Shown: piece by piece, positions 1 to 7,527 of the stretch | How positions within the stretch are numbered: the first letter of the stretch is position 1 | How the letters are laid out: each line of letters begins with the position of its first letter | Assembly: GCF_010634855.1 (NCBI RefSeq) | Contig: NZ_MWLQ01000003.1 | Location: 1 to 64,000 of the forward strand | Length of the DNA: 64,000 bases | DNA from: Microbacterium sp. B35-30 | GTDB taxonomy: Bacteria; Actinomycetota; Actinomycetes; Actinomycetales; Microbacteriaceae | Reading direction: 5' to 3' | Program-made: the position numbers and the translations under genes | Notes under the pieces: generated by a model | Database searches by the model: none | The model's input: the letters and a program-made list of their open reading frames with translations, nothing else | Told to the model about the DNA's origin: nothing

Positions 1-49
1 ACATTCAGCGCAAGTGAACGCCGTCAGCGGAGGGTCGGCGGCAAGGGCG

Positions 50-1477
50 TCAGAGCGGGGGAGCCTGGCACCACGAGATCGACGAGCCGTTGAGGGCGAC
101 GACGGGTTCGCCGTCGGCGACCTGGAGGATGCGCGTCTCCGGGCGCTCGGGGAGCGGCAGCTGGTAGGTGTCGTAGCGGTTGCCCACGGCATCCGGCGCC
201 ATCAGCACCGCGACATAGCGCGCGCTGGGCGAGACGCAGACCTGGATCACGGCATCCGTTTCGGCGGTCTCGGTGAGCACCGTCGCCGCGCCGTCCGCCG
301 CCACCCGGGCGATCGACGTTCGCCCGGTCGGTATCCCGTCGGCGTCGAGCACCGCGGCCGTGCGGATCGTGGAACCGTCCGGGAGGGGTGTGACCGAGCT
401 CGTGCCCCCCAGGTCGGGGTCGGGCGTCACCAGCGGCTGCTCGCTCGCGTCGGTGAGGTCGATGACCGCAGGCTGGTCGACCCGGTCGACGACGGCCTCG
501 CTCGACCCGCGCGCGATGCCGTTGATGGCGATGGCCGCACCCAGGGCTGTCGCCCCCTCGCCGGCGGATCCGGTCAGCAGCAGCGACCCGTCGAACGACA
601 GCAGCAGGATGCTGTCGGTGTCGGGCACGAACCGCCACTCGGCCACGCGCGGGTCGGCCCCCTCGACCTCGATGGCCACGGCGTCTGCCTCGGGGTCTCC
701 GAGCGAGGCCGTGAACAGGCGGCTCTCACGGCCGGAATCGGCGTCGAGCTGCGCGTCCGAGAACGTGTAGCCGATGCGCTCGCCCCGGTCGGCCGTCTGC
801 AGATTGGAGACGTACCCATCGCCGCCGTCTTCTACCGGCAGCGGCAGATCCTGCGGGTTCTCGCCATCGAGATCGGTGACGATGAGCCCCGCGCGGTCCT
901 CGTCGGTGCGCACCGACATCACCAGGTGATCGGCGGTGGCGCGGAAGTCCTCGATGTGCGGGTGACGGAACACCGGCACGGCATTCTGTCCTGTGAGATC
1001 GGTGCGGTAGACCAGGTCACCGTCATTGGCGCCGCGCTGCAGCAGGAAGACGTGCGTCGACGGCGTGCGGAATGTCTCGGTGATCGTCGCGGTGGGGCCC
1101 CCGCCGAGCGATCCGACGCCGTCGATGGTGACCGTGTATTCGGTGTCGTCCCACAGCGGCAGCGTGAACCGCACGCCGACGCTGCGGCCCGAGGTGTCGA
1201 CCACGAACGGCGTCGCCGGCGTGATCGTCACCTGCGACGCGTCGACCTCGGCGAGCGACTGCGTCGTCGTCACGATCAGACGGGACCCGGATGCCACAGC
1301 CGCCGCCTCCGGATCCACCGACGTCTCGGTGACCCGCGGCCCCTGCGCGATGCTCGCCGCCGCTCCGGCCAGGCCGAGCACCGCGAGCAGTCCCACGACG
1401 ATGCCGAACGTGGCGACGAACGCGCGGCTGCGACGGCGCCCCGACCGCGTACGGCGCGTGGCGGCGTCAGTACTCAT
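50..1477 (-). CDS. Membrane-anchored Ig-like/beta-propeller protein, last gene of zinc operon
   Basis: Unnamed 475-residue protein. An arginine-rich cytoplasmic tail (residues 1-20) is followed by one membrane segment (about 22-45). An Ig-like domain resembling the SbsA type (about 50-142, ending near TITETFRTPS) comes next, and the rest reads as short beta-rich blades typical of a propeller. The bulk should lie outside the membrane. Its ATG at 1477 overlaps the stop of the upstream TIGR03943 gene (1467-1469), so it is probably translationally coupled to it and is the seventh gene of the znu/zur operon. No catalytic motif is visible. A role in zinc handling at the cell surface is inferred only from position. 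The family assignment is weak and the gene itself is certain. Confidence 0.85.
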   Translation of the reverse strand: MSTDAATRRTRSGRRRSRAFVATFGIVVGLLAVLGLAGAAASIAQGPRVTETSVDPEAAAVASGSRLIVTTTQSLAEVDASQVTITPATPFVVDTSGRSVGVRFTLPLWDDTEYTVTIDGVGSLGGGPTATITETFRTPSTHVFLLQRGANDGDLVYRTDLTGQNAVPVFRHPHIEDFRATADHLVMSVRTDEDRAGLIVTDLDGENPQDLPLPVEDGGDGYVSNLQTADRGERIGYTFSDAQLDADSGRESRLFTASLGDPEADAVAIEVEGADPRVAEWRFVPDTDSILLLSFDGSLLLTGSAGEGATALGAAIAINGIARGSSEAVVDRVDQPAVIDLTDASEQPLVTPDPDLGGTSSVTPLPDGSTIRTAAVLDADGIPTGRTSIARVAADGAATVLTETAETDAVIQVCVSPSARYVAVLMAPDAVGNRYDTYQLPLPERPETRILQVADGEPVVALNGSSISWCQAPPL

Positions 1478-2372
1478 ACGGGTCCTCGGGCTCCGCGATC
1501 TCCTCGACGGCGGCCGCGTCGACGACGAGACGCCCGTCCGACGAAGAGCGCACGGTGCCCGTGATCGTCACCCACTGCCCGGTGCCCGGCGACGCGACGG
1601 CGCCGACGATGGGCAGGCTCGCCGGCTGCGCGTCGATCACGCAGTGCGTGATGACCAGGCGCGTGAGGTCGAAGGCGCTGTCGGCCGCAGCGGCATCCGC
1701 GGGGGTGACGAAGCCGGTCAGCTCGATCGTGTCGCCGTCGAACGCCTCCGGATTGGTCGCCGTCGCGAACACCGTCGCCCAGTCACCGACGCCGAACGAC
1801 GCGGTGTCGCCGGTCGAGGCCAGCTGCACCGTGTCGGCGCCGCCGAAGAGGGGCGTCGCCCCGACGTCGCGCGACATGGCGAGCTCGGCCGACAGCGACG
1901 CCGGCGGCAGCACCAGCGTCAGCACGACCACGCCGGACGCCGCGACCCCGCCGAGCACGGTGGCCGCCACCGCCGCGGGGTGGCGGGCGTCGTGGTCGTG
2001 CGTCGGCGCGGGCGTTTCGTCTCGCTCGTTCCTCGCTCGCTCAACGACCGGACCTCCGGTCGTCGAGCGAGCGGAGCGAGACGAAACGTCCCCGCCTCCG
2101 GTCGTTGTGCGAGCGAAGCGAGACGAAGCGCCCGGAGCCTCCGCGGAACCGTGGTCGTGGCCGTGGTCGGCCTCGGCGCCCAGCGGCAGCGCGAACGACG
2201 CCACGGCGCCGACGAGCACCAGCACGGCCATCGAGACGGCGAACCAGGTGGAGTCGGGGTTGATGTACAGCGCGAGCCGATCGGTGATCGCGAGCGAGAT
2301 GGTGACCACGGCGAGCGCGGCGGCGAGCCCGACGCCCAGCCACCGCGTGCCCACGAATCCGGCGTTACGCAA
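1467..2372 (-). CDS. TIGR03943/DUF1980 family membrane protein (YcgQ-like) with repeat-derived insert
   Basis: A 301-residue protein with two membrane segments near the N-terminus (about 10-30 and 42-62), a histidine-bearing linker, a third segment (about 133-155) and a C-terminal extracytoplasmic OB-like domain containing ITHCVIDA. Homologous TIGR03943 proteins (YcgQ) pair with the DUF318 permease (YcgR) in Zur regulons. Here the start overlaps the permease stop by 8 bp. Residues 81-120 (RTTTGGGDVSS, STTGGPVVERA) are low-complexity and encoded by three copies of a dispersed genomic repeat (2013-2130). The insert sits between two His-rich stretches, HGHDHG and THDHD, so it probably lies in a flexible loop and the gene remains open. 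Confidence 0.85.
   Translation of the reverse strand: MRNAGFVGTRWLGVGLAAALAVVTISLAITDRLALYINPDSTWFAVSMAVLVLVGAVASFALPLGAEADHGHDHGSAEAPGASSRFARTTTGGGDVSSRSARSTTGGPVVERARNERDETPAPTHDHDARHPAAVAATVLGGVAASGVVVLTLVLPPASLSAELAMSRDVGATPLFGGADTVQLASTGDTASFGVGDWATVFATATNPEAFDGDTIELTGFVTPADAAAADSAFDLTRLVITHCVIDAQPASLPIVGAVASPGTGQWVTITGTVRSSSDGRLVVDAAAVEEIAEPEDPYEY
2013..2130. repeat. Three repeat family 1 copies inside the TIGR03943 gene
   Basis: One minus-oriented copy (2013-2051) and two plus-oriented copies (2056-2088 and 2098-2130) follow each other. All 118 bp are in frame with the gene on the minus strand and encode its residues about 81-120. Confidence 0.88.
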
Positions 2373-3375
2373 GAAGGTTCACCGCCGTCCCGATGACGAA
2401 GGCCGACAGCAGCACCACGACGACGATGCCGCCGAGCGTCCGCCACGTGAACGTCGTGCGCATGAGGGCGAGCATCTTGACGTCGACGAGCGGGCCGACG
2501 AGCAGGAACGCCACGATCGACCCCGGCGTGAACGTCGAGGCGAACGACAGTGCGAAGAACGCGTCGACGTTCGAGCAGATCGACACCACCATCGCGAGGG
2601 CCATCATCGCGACGATCGACAGCGCGGGGTTCGAGCCGATGGCGAGCAGCGCCTCGCGCGGAATCAGCACCTGCACCGCCCCGGCCAGCGCCGAGCCGAT
2701 GACGAGCGCCGGCATCACCGCGCGCAGCTCGATCACGAACTGCGCCAGCGTGCGGCGCCACTTGCCTCCCGGCTCGTGGGTGACGAGCTCGCACGTGTCG
2801 CGGAAGCGGTCGGTGAGCAGGGCGTCGGGAGACGGATGCCGCGAGTACAGCCATCCGATGAGGTTGGCGATCGCGTACCCGCCGAGGATGCGGGCGACGA
2901 GGATGCCGTCGCTGAAGCCGAACGCCTGGTGCGTCGTGAGGATCACGATGGGGTTCACGATCGGCGCCGCGATGAGGAACGTCAGCGTCTCGGGCACCGA
3001 GAAGCCCCGCATCAGCAGGCCGCGTGCGAACGGCACGTTGCCGCACTCGCAGACCGGCACGATCATGCCGAGCAGCGACAGCACCGCGCGGCGCGCCCAC
3101 GCGCGGCGCGGCATCCATCGCTCGATGACCCCCGGCGGCACCCACACCTGCACGACGATCGACAGCACGACGCCGAGCGCGACGAACGGGAGCGACTCGA
3201 TGAGCACGCTGATCGCGAGCGTGAGCCCGTCCTGGGCACGGGTGGGGAGGGATGCCGTGAACAGCGTGGGGGCGAGCCAGTCGATGAGGAACAGGCCGGC
3301 CACGAGGGCGAGCCCCACGCCGAGCCACAGCAGCGTGCGCGCCTGTGCGGACGGCCGCGGCGCGGCATCCGTCAT
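2365..3375 (-). CDS. DUF318 permease (SO_0444/YcgR type), metal-linked
   Basis: Polytopic permease of about 336 residues and roughly eight to ten membrane segments. The signature cysteine pair of the family is present in PVCECGNVPFARG, followed by the conserved APIVNPIVIL segment, and a second half carries SICSNVDAFFALSF. The family is annotated as putative copper/zinc transporter and its B. subtilis relative YcgR is Zur-regulated. The open frame extends further upstream to 3468 inside zur, but the ATG at 3375 gives a normal N-terminus before the first membrane segment and lies 43 bp after the zur stop. It is the fifth gene of the zinc operon. The transported substrate cannot be told from sequence. 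Confidence 0.85.
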   Translation of the reverse strand: MTDAAPRPSAQARTLLWLGVGLALVAGLFLIDWLAPTLFTASLPTRAQDGLTLAISVLIESLPFVALGVVLSIVVQVWVPPGVIERWMPRRAWARRAVLSLLGMIVPVCECGNVPFARGLLMRGFSVPETLTFLIAAPIVNPIVILTTHQAFGFSDGILVARILGGYAIANLIGWLYSRHPSPDALLTDRFRDTCELVTHEPGGKWRRTLAQFVIELRAVMPALVIGSALAGAVQVLIPREALLAIGSNPALSIVAMMALAMVVSICSNVDAFFALSFASTFTPGSIVAFLLVGPLVDVKMLALMRTTFTWRTLGGIVVVVLLSAFVIGTAVNLLA

Positions 3376-3418
3376 CGTCGCGTGATCGTGCCCCGCAGAG
3401 CGCGCCCGCGTCGTCGGG

Positions 3419-3844
3419 TCAGATCGCGTCACGCTCGGCGTCACGCTTGTCGTCGGCGGCCCCCGCACACGACCCGCAGAGCCCGAAGATGTCGACGACG
3501 TGCTCGGCGTCGCGGAATCCGTGGCGCTCGGCCGTGTGCTTCGCCCACTGCTCGACGTCGGTCGCCTCGATCTCGACGGTCAGCCCGCAGGAGCGGCAGA
3601 TCAGGTGGTGATGATGGCCGGTGCTCGTGCATGCGCGGTAGAGCGCCTCGCCCTCGGGGCTCTGCAGCGAATCGGCGTCGCCCTGGGCGGCGAGCCCGGC
3701 GAGCGTGCGGTACACGGTCGCCAGCCCGATGCCGGTGTTCTCGTCGCGGAGCGCGGCGTGCAGCGACTGCGCGCTCACGAATCCGCGGGCGTCCGAGAGC
3801 GCTTCGCGCACGCGCTCGCGCTGCCACGTGTTGCGCTGGACCAT
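3419..3844 (-). CDS. zur: Fur-family transcriptional regulator, probably zinc sensor Zur
   Basis: A 141-residue Fur-family repressor. The winged helix (about 1-80) contains the family motif GIGLATVYRTL. The dimerisation domain has the metal-site run HHHH (about 77-80) and two CxxC pairs, CRSC and CGSC, which bind the structural zinc in this family. It sits inside a znuACB operon and a perfect Fur/Zur-type palindrome covers the znuA promoter (6703-6717), so Zur rather than iron-sensing Fur is the best reading. The gene is 51 bp downstream of znuB and probably cotranscribed, so the repressor would autoregulate its own operon. Confidence 0.9.
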   Translation of the reverse strand: MVQRNTWQRERVREALSDARGFVSAQSLHAALRDENTGIGLATVYRTLAGLAAQGDADSLQSPEGEALYRACTSTGHHHHLICRSCGLTVEIEATDVEQWAKHTAERHGFRDAEHVVDIFGLCGSCAGAADDKRDAERDAI

Positions 3845-3895
3845 GCCGGCGATTCTACCGACGGGGCCTGGACGTCGGCCGGACGCGGCCCGCGA

Positions 3896-4759
3896 TCACG
3901 CGGCCGCCCTCGTCACGCGGTCGCGGCGGGCTCCGATGACCCGGCACACGACGTAGATGGCGAACGAAATCGTCGTGATGTACGGGCTCACGGGGAGCGT
4001 CCCCATGATCGCGAGCAGGATGCCGCCCACCGCCGACACGAAGCCGAACAGCGCCGAGAGCAGGGGCACCGACAGCGGTCCCGACGCGATCCGCATGGCC
4101 GCCGCGGCAGGGGTCACGAGCAGGGCCATGACGAGCAGCGCGCCGATGATGTGCACCGCGACGGCCACGATGAGCCCCAGCAGCAGCATGAACGCGAGCG
4201 AGACGGCCGTGGTCGGCACACCGCGCGCGGCGGCCGACTGCGGGTCGAGCGAGTCGAACCGCAGCGGCCGCCAGATCAGCAGCAGACCCAGCAGCACGAC
4301 GGCGCCGATGCCGATCAGCCAGCCGAGCTGATCGGACTGCACCGACACGATCTGTCCGGTGAGCAGGCTGAAGCGGTTGGCGCTGCGGCCGTCGTAGAGC
4401 GAGAGGAACAGGATGCCGAGCCCCAGCCCGAACGGCATCAGCACGCCGATGATCGAATTGCGGTCGCGGGCCTTCGCCCCGAGCACTCCGATGATCGCCG
4501 CGGCGATGAGGGACCCGACGATCGACCCGGTGACGACGTCCCATCCGATGAGGAGCGCCGCGGCGGCGCCCGCGAACGACAGCTCGCTGATGCCGTGGAC
4601 GGCGAACGCCATGTCGCGCTGCATGACGAACACGCCGACGAGCCCGCCGACGAGCCCCAGCACGGCACCCGCCCACACCGAGTTCGACACCAGTCCGAGG
4701 ATCTCGCCGTAGAAGGGCAGCCCGCCGAACATCGCGTCCGCGATGTCTTCCCAGTTCAT
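3896..4759 (-). CDS. znuB: Zinc/manganese ABC transporter permease ZnuB
   Basis: A 287-residue integral membrane protein of the ABC-3 family (PF00950) with about eight to nine membrane segments. Family-typical stretches include DMAFAVHGISELSFAG, AAAAMRIA near the C-terminus and FGFVSAVGG. It forms the channel for metal delivered by ZnuA and is powered by ZnuC. The ATG at 4759 (MNWEDIADAMFGG) is chosen over upstream in-frame starts because it follows the znuC stop by 13 bp and matches the usual N-terminus. It belongs to the minus-strand zinc operon. Confidence 0.92.
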   Translation of the reverse strand: MNWEDIADAMFGGLPFYGEILGLVSNSVWAGAVLGLVGGLVGVFVMQRDMAFAVHGISELSFAGAAAALLIGWDVVTGSIVGSLIAAAIIGVLGAKARDRNSIIGVLMPFGLGLGILFLSLYDGRSANRFSLLTGQIVSVQSDQLGWLIGIGAVVLLGLLLIWRPLRFDSLDPQSAAARGVPTTAVSLAFMLLLGLIVAVAVHIIGALLVMALLVTPAAAAMRIASGPLSVPLLSALFGFVSAVGGILLAIMGTLPVSPYITTISFAIYVVCRVIGARRDRVTRAAA

Positions 4760-4772
4760 TCGTGCACCCCGC

Positions 4773-5645
4773 TCACTCGTGCACCGGGCCCTCGTGGTGG
4801 TGATGGGATGCCTCGGCATCCGGTGCGCCGACCACCACGAGCCGGTCGCCGGCGCGCAGCACGAAGACGTGCGCGCCGTAGAGCGCGGTGAGCACGTCGG
4901 AGCGCAGCACCTCCTGCGGCGTCCCCAGCGTGAAGCGGCCGTTGGCGATGTACAGGATGCGGTCGACCTTGCCGAGCACCGGGTTGATGTCGTGCGTCAC
5001 GAGCAGGACCGCGGCATCCTTCTCGCGGCGATGGCGGTCGATGAGCCCGATGACGGCCTGCTGGTTGGCGAGGTCGAGGCTCGTGAGCGGCTCGTCGCAC
5101 AGCAGCAGCGGCGGATCGTCGGCGAGGGCCTGGCCCGCGCGCAGGCGCTGCTGCTCGCCGCCCGAGAGGAGCCCGACCGGCCGGTCGGCGAACTCGCGCG
5201 CGCCGACGGCGTCGATGAGCGCCTCGACGCGGGCGCGATCGCCCCGTCGCGGGATCGGAGGGCCGAAGCGGTGGCCGTCGATCCCGAGGGCGATGAGGTC
5301 TCGCCCGCGCAGCGAGGTGTCGCGCGGCAGCGGCCGGGCCTGCGGGATGTAGCCGATGCGCCGGTTGCCGCGGCTCGAGACCTTCTCCGGTGGTTGACCC
5401 TGTCGAAACCCGACGGTGATCTCGCCGCGCGAGAGCGGCTCGAGTCCCAGGATCGCCCGCAGCAGGGTGGTCTTGCCCGAGCCGCTGGGCCCGAGGACGG
5501 CGACCATCTCGCCGGCGTGCACGTCGAGGTCGAGTCCCGACCACAGCTCGCGATCGCCGCGCTGCAGCGCGGCATCCCTGATGCTCAGCACCACCGGGGT
5601 ACTCGGCGCGACGGGCCGAGCGGGGTGCGCAGAAGCGGGTGTCAC
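4773..5645 (-). CDS. znuC: Zinc ABC transporter ATPase ZnuC
   Basis: Cytoplasmic ABC ATPase of 290 residues. Visible motifs are Walker A GPSGSGKTT, signature LLSGGEQQR, Walker B LLLCDEPLTSLD and the switch histidine in VTHDI. The GTG at 5645 overlaps the znuA stop as GTGA. Residues about 79-87 (FRQGQPPEK) are encoded by a short dispersed-repeat-like sequence (5387-5412), giving a longer loop than usual between Walker A and the Q-loop region RRIGYIPQA. The C-terminus has HHHHEG, a possible metal-binding tail, encoded beside an inverted GGATGCC pair (4805-4820). Confidence 0.93.
   Translation of the reverse strand: MTPASAHPARPVAPSTPVVLSIRDAALQRGDRELWSGLDLDVHAGEMVAVLGPSGSGKTTLLRAILGLEPLSRGEITVGFRQGQPPEKVSSRGNRRIGYIPQARPLPRDTSLRGRDLIALGIDGHRFGPPIPRRGDRARVEALIDAVGAREFADRPVGLLSGGEQQRLRAGQALADDPPLLLCDEPLTSLDLANQQAVIGLIDRHRREKDAAVLLVTHDINPVLGKVDRILYIANGRFTLGTPQEVLRSDVLTALYGAHVFVLRAGDRLVVVGAPDAEASHHHHEGPVHE
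5387..5412 (-). repeat. GGTGGTTGACCCTGTCGAAACC-like element inside znuC
   Basis: CCGGTGGTTGACC (5387-5399) followed by CTGTCGAAACCCG (5400-5412) resembles a second actinobacterial dispersed element ending TGTCGAAACC, and differs from the GGTCGTTGAGCG family in its centre. It lies within codons about 78-87 of znuC without breaking the frame. Confidence 0.5.
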
Positions 5646-6682
5646 GCCTGCAGCGCCGTGTTCAGCGCCTCGATGTTCGCCTGCATCCACGAGATGTAAG
5701 TCTCCCCCTCGGGCAGCGTTTCCGAAAACGCGATCACCGGGATGCCGAGCCCATCGGCCTCGTCGACGATCTCCTGTGTCTCGGCGCCGCCGGTCTGCGC
5801 GTTCGTGATCACGACGCTGACGTCGCCGCCCCGCACGAGCGCGAGCGATTCGAGCAGAGTCGCGGGCGCGACATCCTGCCCCTCCTCGACGGCCTCGCTG
5901 AACGCCTCGGGGGTCGTGTTCTCGAGCCCAGCGGCCTCGATCAGGTACACCGGCACCGGCTCGGTGACGAACACCTTCTCACCGCCGTGCGCGGCGCCGA
6001 TGTCGCCGAGCGTGGCCTCGAGCGTCTCGACCTCGGTGCCGAACGCCTCGGCGTGGGCGATGAACGTCTCGGCGTCGGCCGGGCTCAGCGCGCCGAGCTC
6101 GTCGGCGATCGCGGAGGCGACGTGCGCGATCGTGTGCGGGTCGTACCAGACGTGCTCGTTGAAGCCCTCGACGTGCTCGTGGTCGTGCTCGTCCGCCTCG
6201 TGCCCGTCGGCCTCTTCGGTCGCGGCATCCGTCTCGGCCGCGTGCTCGTCCGCTGGGTGGTCATCCGCCTCGCCGGCGGGCGGGTCGGCGTGGCCGGCGT
6301 TGTCGGGCCAGTCGTGCGAGTACTCGACGGCGGTGACGACAGGGGCCTCGGTGCCGCTCGACTCGATGAGCGCGTCGATGAACGCGTCGTAGCCGCCGCC
6401 GTTCTCGATGATGAGGTCGGCCTTCGACACCGCGAGCTGGTCGCGCGCGCTGGGCTCGAACGAATGCGGGTCCTGCGACTCGTTGGTGACGATCGACGTG
6501 ACGTCCACGAGGTCGCCGCCGACCTCCGCCGCGATCTGCCCGTAGACGTTCGTCGACGCGACGACCGCGAGCTTTCCATCCGCGTCATCGCCCGCCCCCG
6601 CGGTGCCCGCGCATCCGGCCAGGACGAGGGCGGATGCCGCCCCCAGGCCGAGCACGGGCAAGAGGCGTCGCAGCGAAGTCAT
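5642..6682 (-). CDS. znuA: Zinc-binding lipoprotein of ABC transporter ZnuA
   Basis: Solute-binding protein of the cluster A-I metal family, 346 residues. A lipoprotein signal with lipobox LAGC lies at about residues 20-23. The mature protein has the expected metal ligands in DPHSFEPSA and HVWYDP, and between them an acidic histidine-rich loop (about 117-177, with HEADEHDHEH) typical of zinc rather than manganese binders. The ATG at 6682 is preferred over 6718 because the upstream frame runs through the Zur box and promoter. A TAGAGT -10 ends 7 nt before it, which predicts a leaderless mRNA. First gene of the operon. Confidence 0.93.
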   Translation of the reverse strand: MTSLRRLLPVLGLGAASALVLAGCAGTAGAGDDADGKLAVVASTNVYGQIAAEVGGDLVDVTSIVTNESQDPHSFEPSARDQLAVSKADLIIENGGGYDAFIDALIESSGTEAPVVTAVEYSHDWPDNAGHADPPAGEADDHPADEHAAETDAATEEADGHEADEHDHEHVEGFNEHVWYDPHTIAHVASAIADELGALSPADAETFIAHAEAFGTEVETLEATLGDIGAAHGGEKVFVTEPVPVYLIEAAGLENTTPEAFSEAVEEGQDVAPATLLESLALVRGGDVSVVITNAQTGGAETQEIVDEADGLGIPVIAFSETLPEGETYISWMQANIEALNTALQA

Positions 6683-6689
6683 GTGAGCG

Positions 6690-6720
6690 ACTCTAACGCT
6701 AATGAGAATCGTTCTCAAAT
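6690..6720 (-). promoter_or_regulatory. znuA promoter with Zur-type operator
   Basis: On the minus strand a TTGAGA -35 (6713-6718) and a TAGAGT -10 (6690-6695) are separated by exactly 17 bp, and the znuA ATG follows 7 nt after the -10. A perfect inverted repeat TGAGAA-N3-TTCTCA occupies 6703-6717 and covers most of the -35. This matches the general Fur/Zur box shape, so zinc-loaded Zur would block RNA polymerase. Confidence 0.8.
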
Positions 6721-6786
6721 CAGCCGCGAAGCATCCGGAGGAGCGCGCAACGCAGCCCGCGTCGATGGCGCTGATATCGTCGGGCC

Positions 6787-7416
6787 GTGAATCTGCAGGC
6801 CGTCCGCCGCTCGATGCTGCTCGCCCTCCCGTTCCAGGCGGGAGCCCTCATCGTGGCCCTCGCGCTCTGGGCGGCCGGTCTGCCTGCCCAGGTGCTGCTC
6901 ACGGTGCTCCTCGCGCTGTCCATGTGGGCGCCCGCGGCCGCCGAGCTCGTCTTCCGCACGACACTGCCCCGCGCGCTGCAGCTGCACTACCTGATCTTCA
7001 TCACCCTCGGCCCCTACGCGGGGAGCGCGCTGAACGTCTACGTCGCGATCGCCGACTGGGACACCCTCATCCACTTCGACTCGGGGGTCATGCTCGCCTG
7101 GCTCGGGATGCTGTGGGTGCGGCGCATCGAGGAGCGATCCAGCATCTCGCTCCCGGCGTGGTTCTCGCTGACAGTCATCCAGCTGACCGCCATGGCGTTC
7201 GCCGCCGCATGGGAGATCTGCGAGTTCGCGAGCGACCAGCTCATCGGAACCGTGTCACAGGGCGGTCTGGAAGACACCATGGCCGACATCATGGCGGGCA
7301 CGATGGGCGGCCTCTTCGCGATCACGCTGCTGCTGATCCTCGGGCGCCCGCGCTCGATCGCGCCCGCCTCGCTCCTGCGCGACGCGCACCGCGCGGCAGT
7401 CCGCAACGGCCGCTGA
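6787..7416 (+). CDS. DUF2238/YjdF-like integral membrane protein
   Basis: A 209-residue membrane protein with about five or six hydrophobic segments. The stretches IHFDSGVMLAWL and WEICEFASDQ followed by GGLEDTMADIMAGTMGGL match the DUF2238 (YjdF) pattern, a family of unknown function related in layout to VanZ. The GTG start at 6787 follows a TATCGT -10-like box by 6 nt and has no Shine-Dalgarno, so a leaderless mRNA is likely. It is transcribed away from znuA. A hairpin at 7448-7476 probably ends it. Confidence 0.8.
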   Translation: MNLQAVRRSMLLALPFQAGALIVALALWAAGLPAQVLLTVLLALSMWAPAAAELVFRTTLPRALQLHYLIFITLGPYAGSALNVYVAIADWDTLIHFDSGVMLAWLGMLWVRRIEERSSISLPAWFSLTVIQLTAMAFAAAWEICEFASDQLIGTVSQGGLEDTMADIMAGTMGGLFAITLLLILGRPRSIAPASLLRDAHRAAVRNGR

Positions 7417-7447
7417 CGACTGAGGCACGGGGGTACTCCCTTTCGGG

Positions 7448-7476
7448 GGATGCCGGAGCGGTAGCTCGCGGCATCC
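7448..7476 (+). terminator. GGATGCCG inverted-pair hairpin
   Basis: GGATGCCG (7448-7455) and CGGCATCC (7469-7476) form an 8-bp stem with a 13-nt loop, 31 bp after the stop of the DUF2238-like gene. There is no T tract, as is common in actinobacteria. It is one of several gene-end hairpins built from the same word. Confidence 0.5.
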
Positions 7477-7527
7477 ACCGCGTCAACCCCGGCGGCCGCA
7501 CGAGCGACCGGACCTACGGTGGCCCGC

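Noticed and set aside
3375..3468. Upstream extension of the permease start to 3468
   Set aside because: It would overlap zur by 50 bp with low-quality sequence; the ATG at 3375 gives a normal N-terminus.
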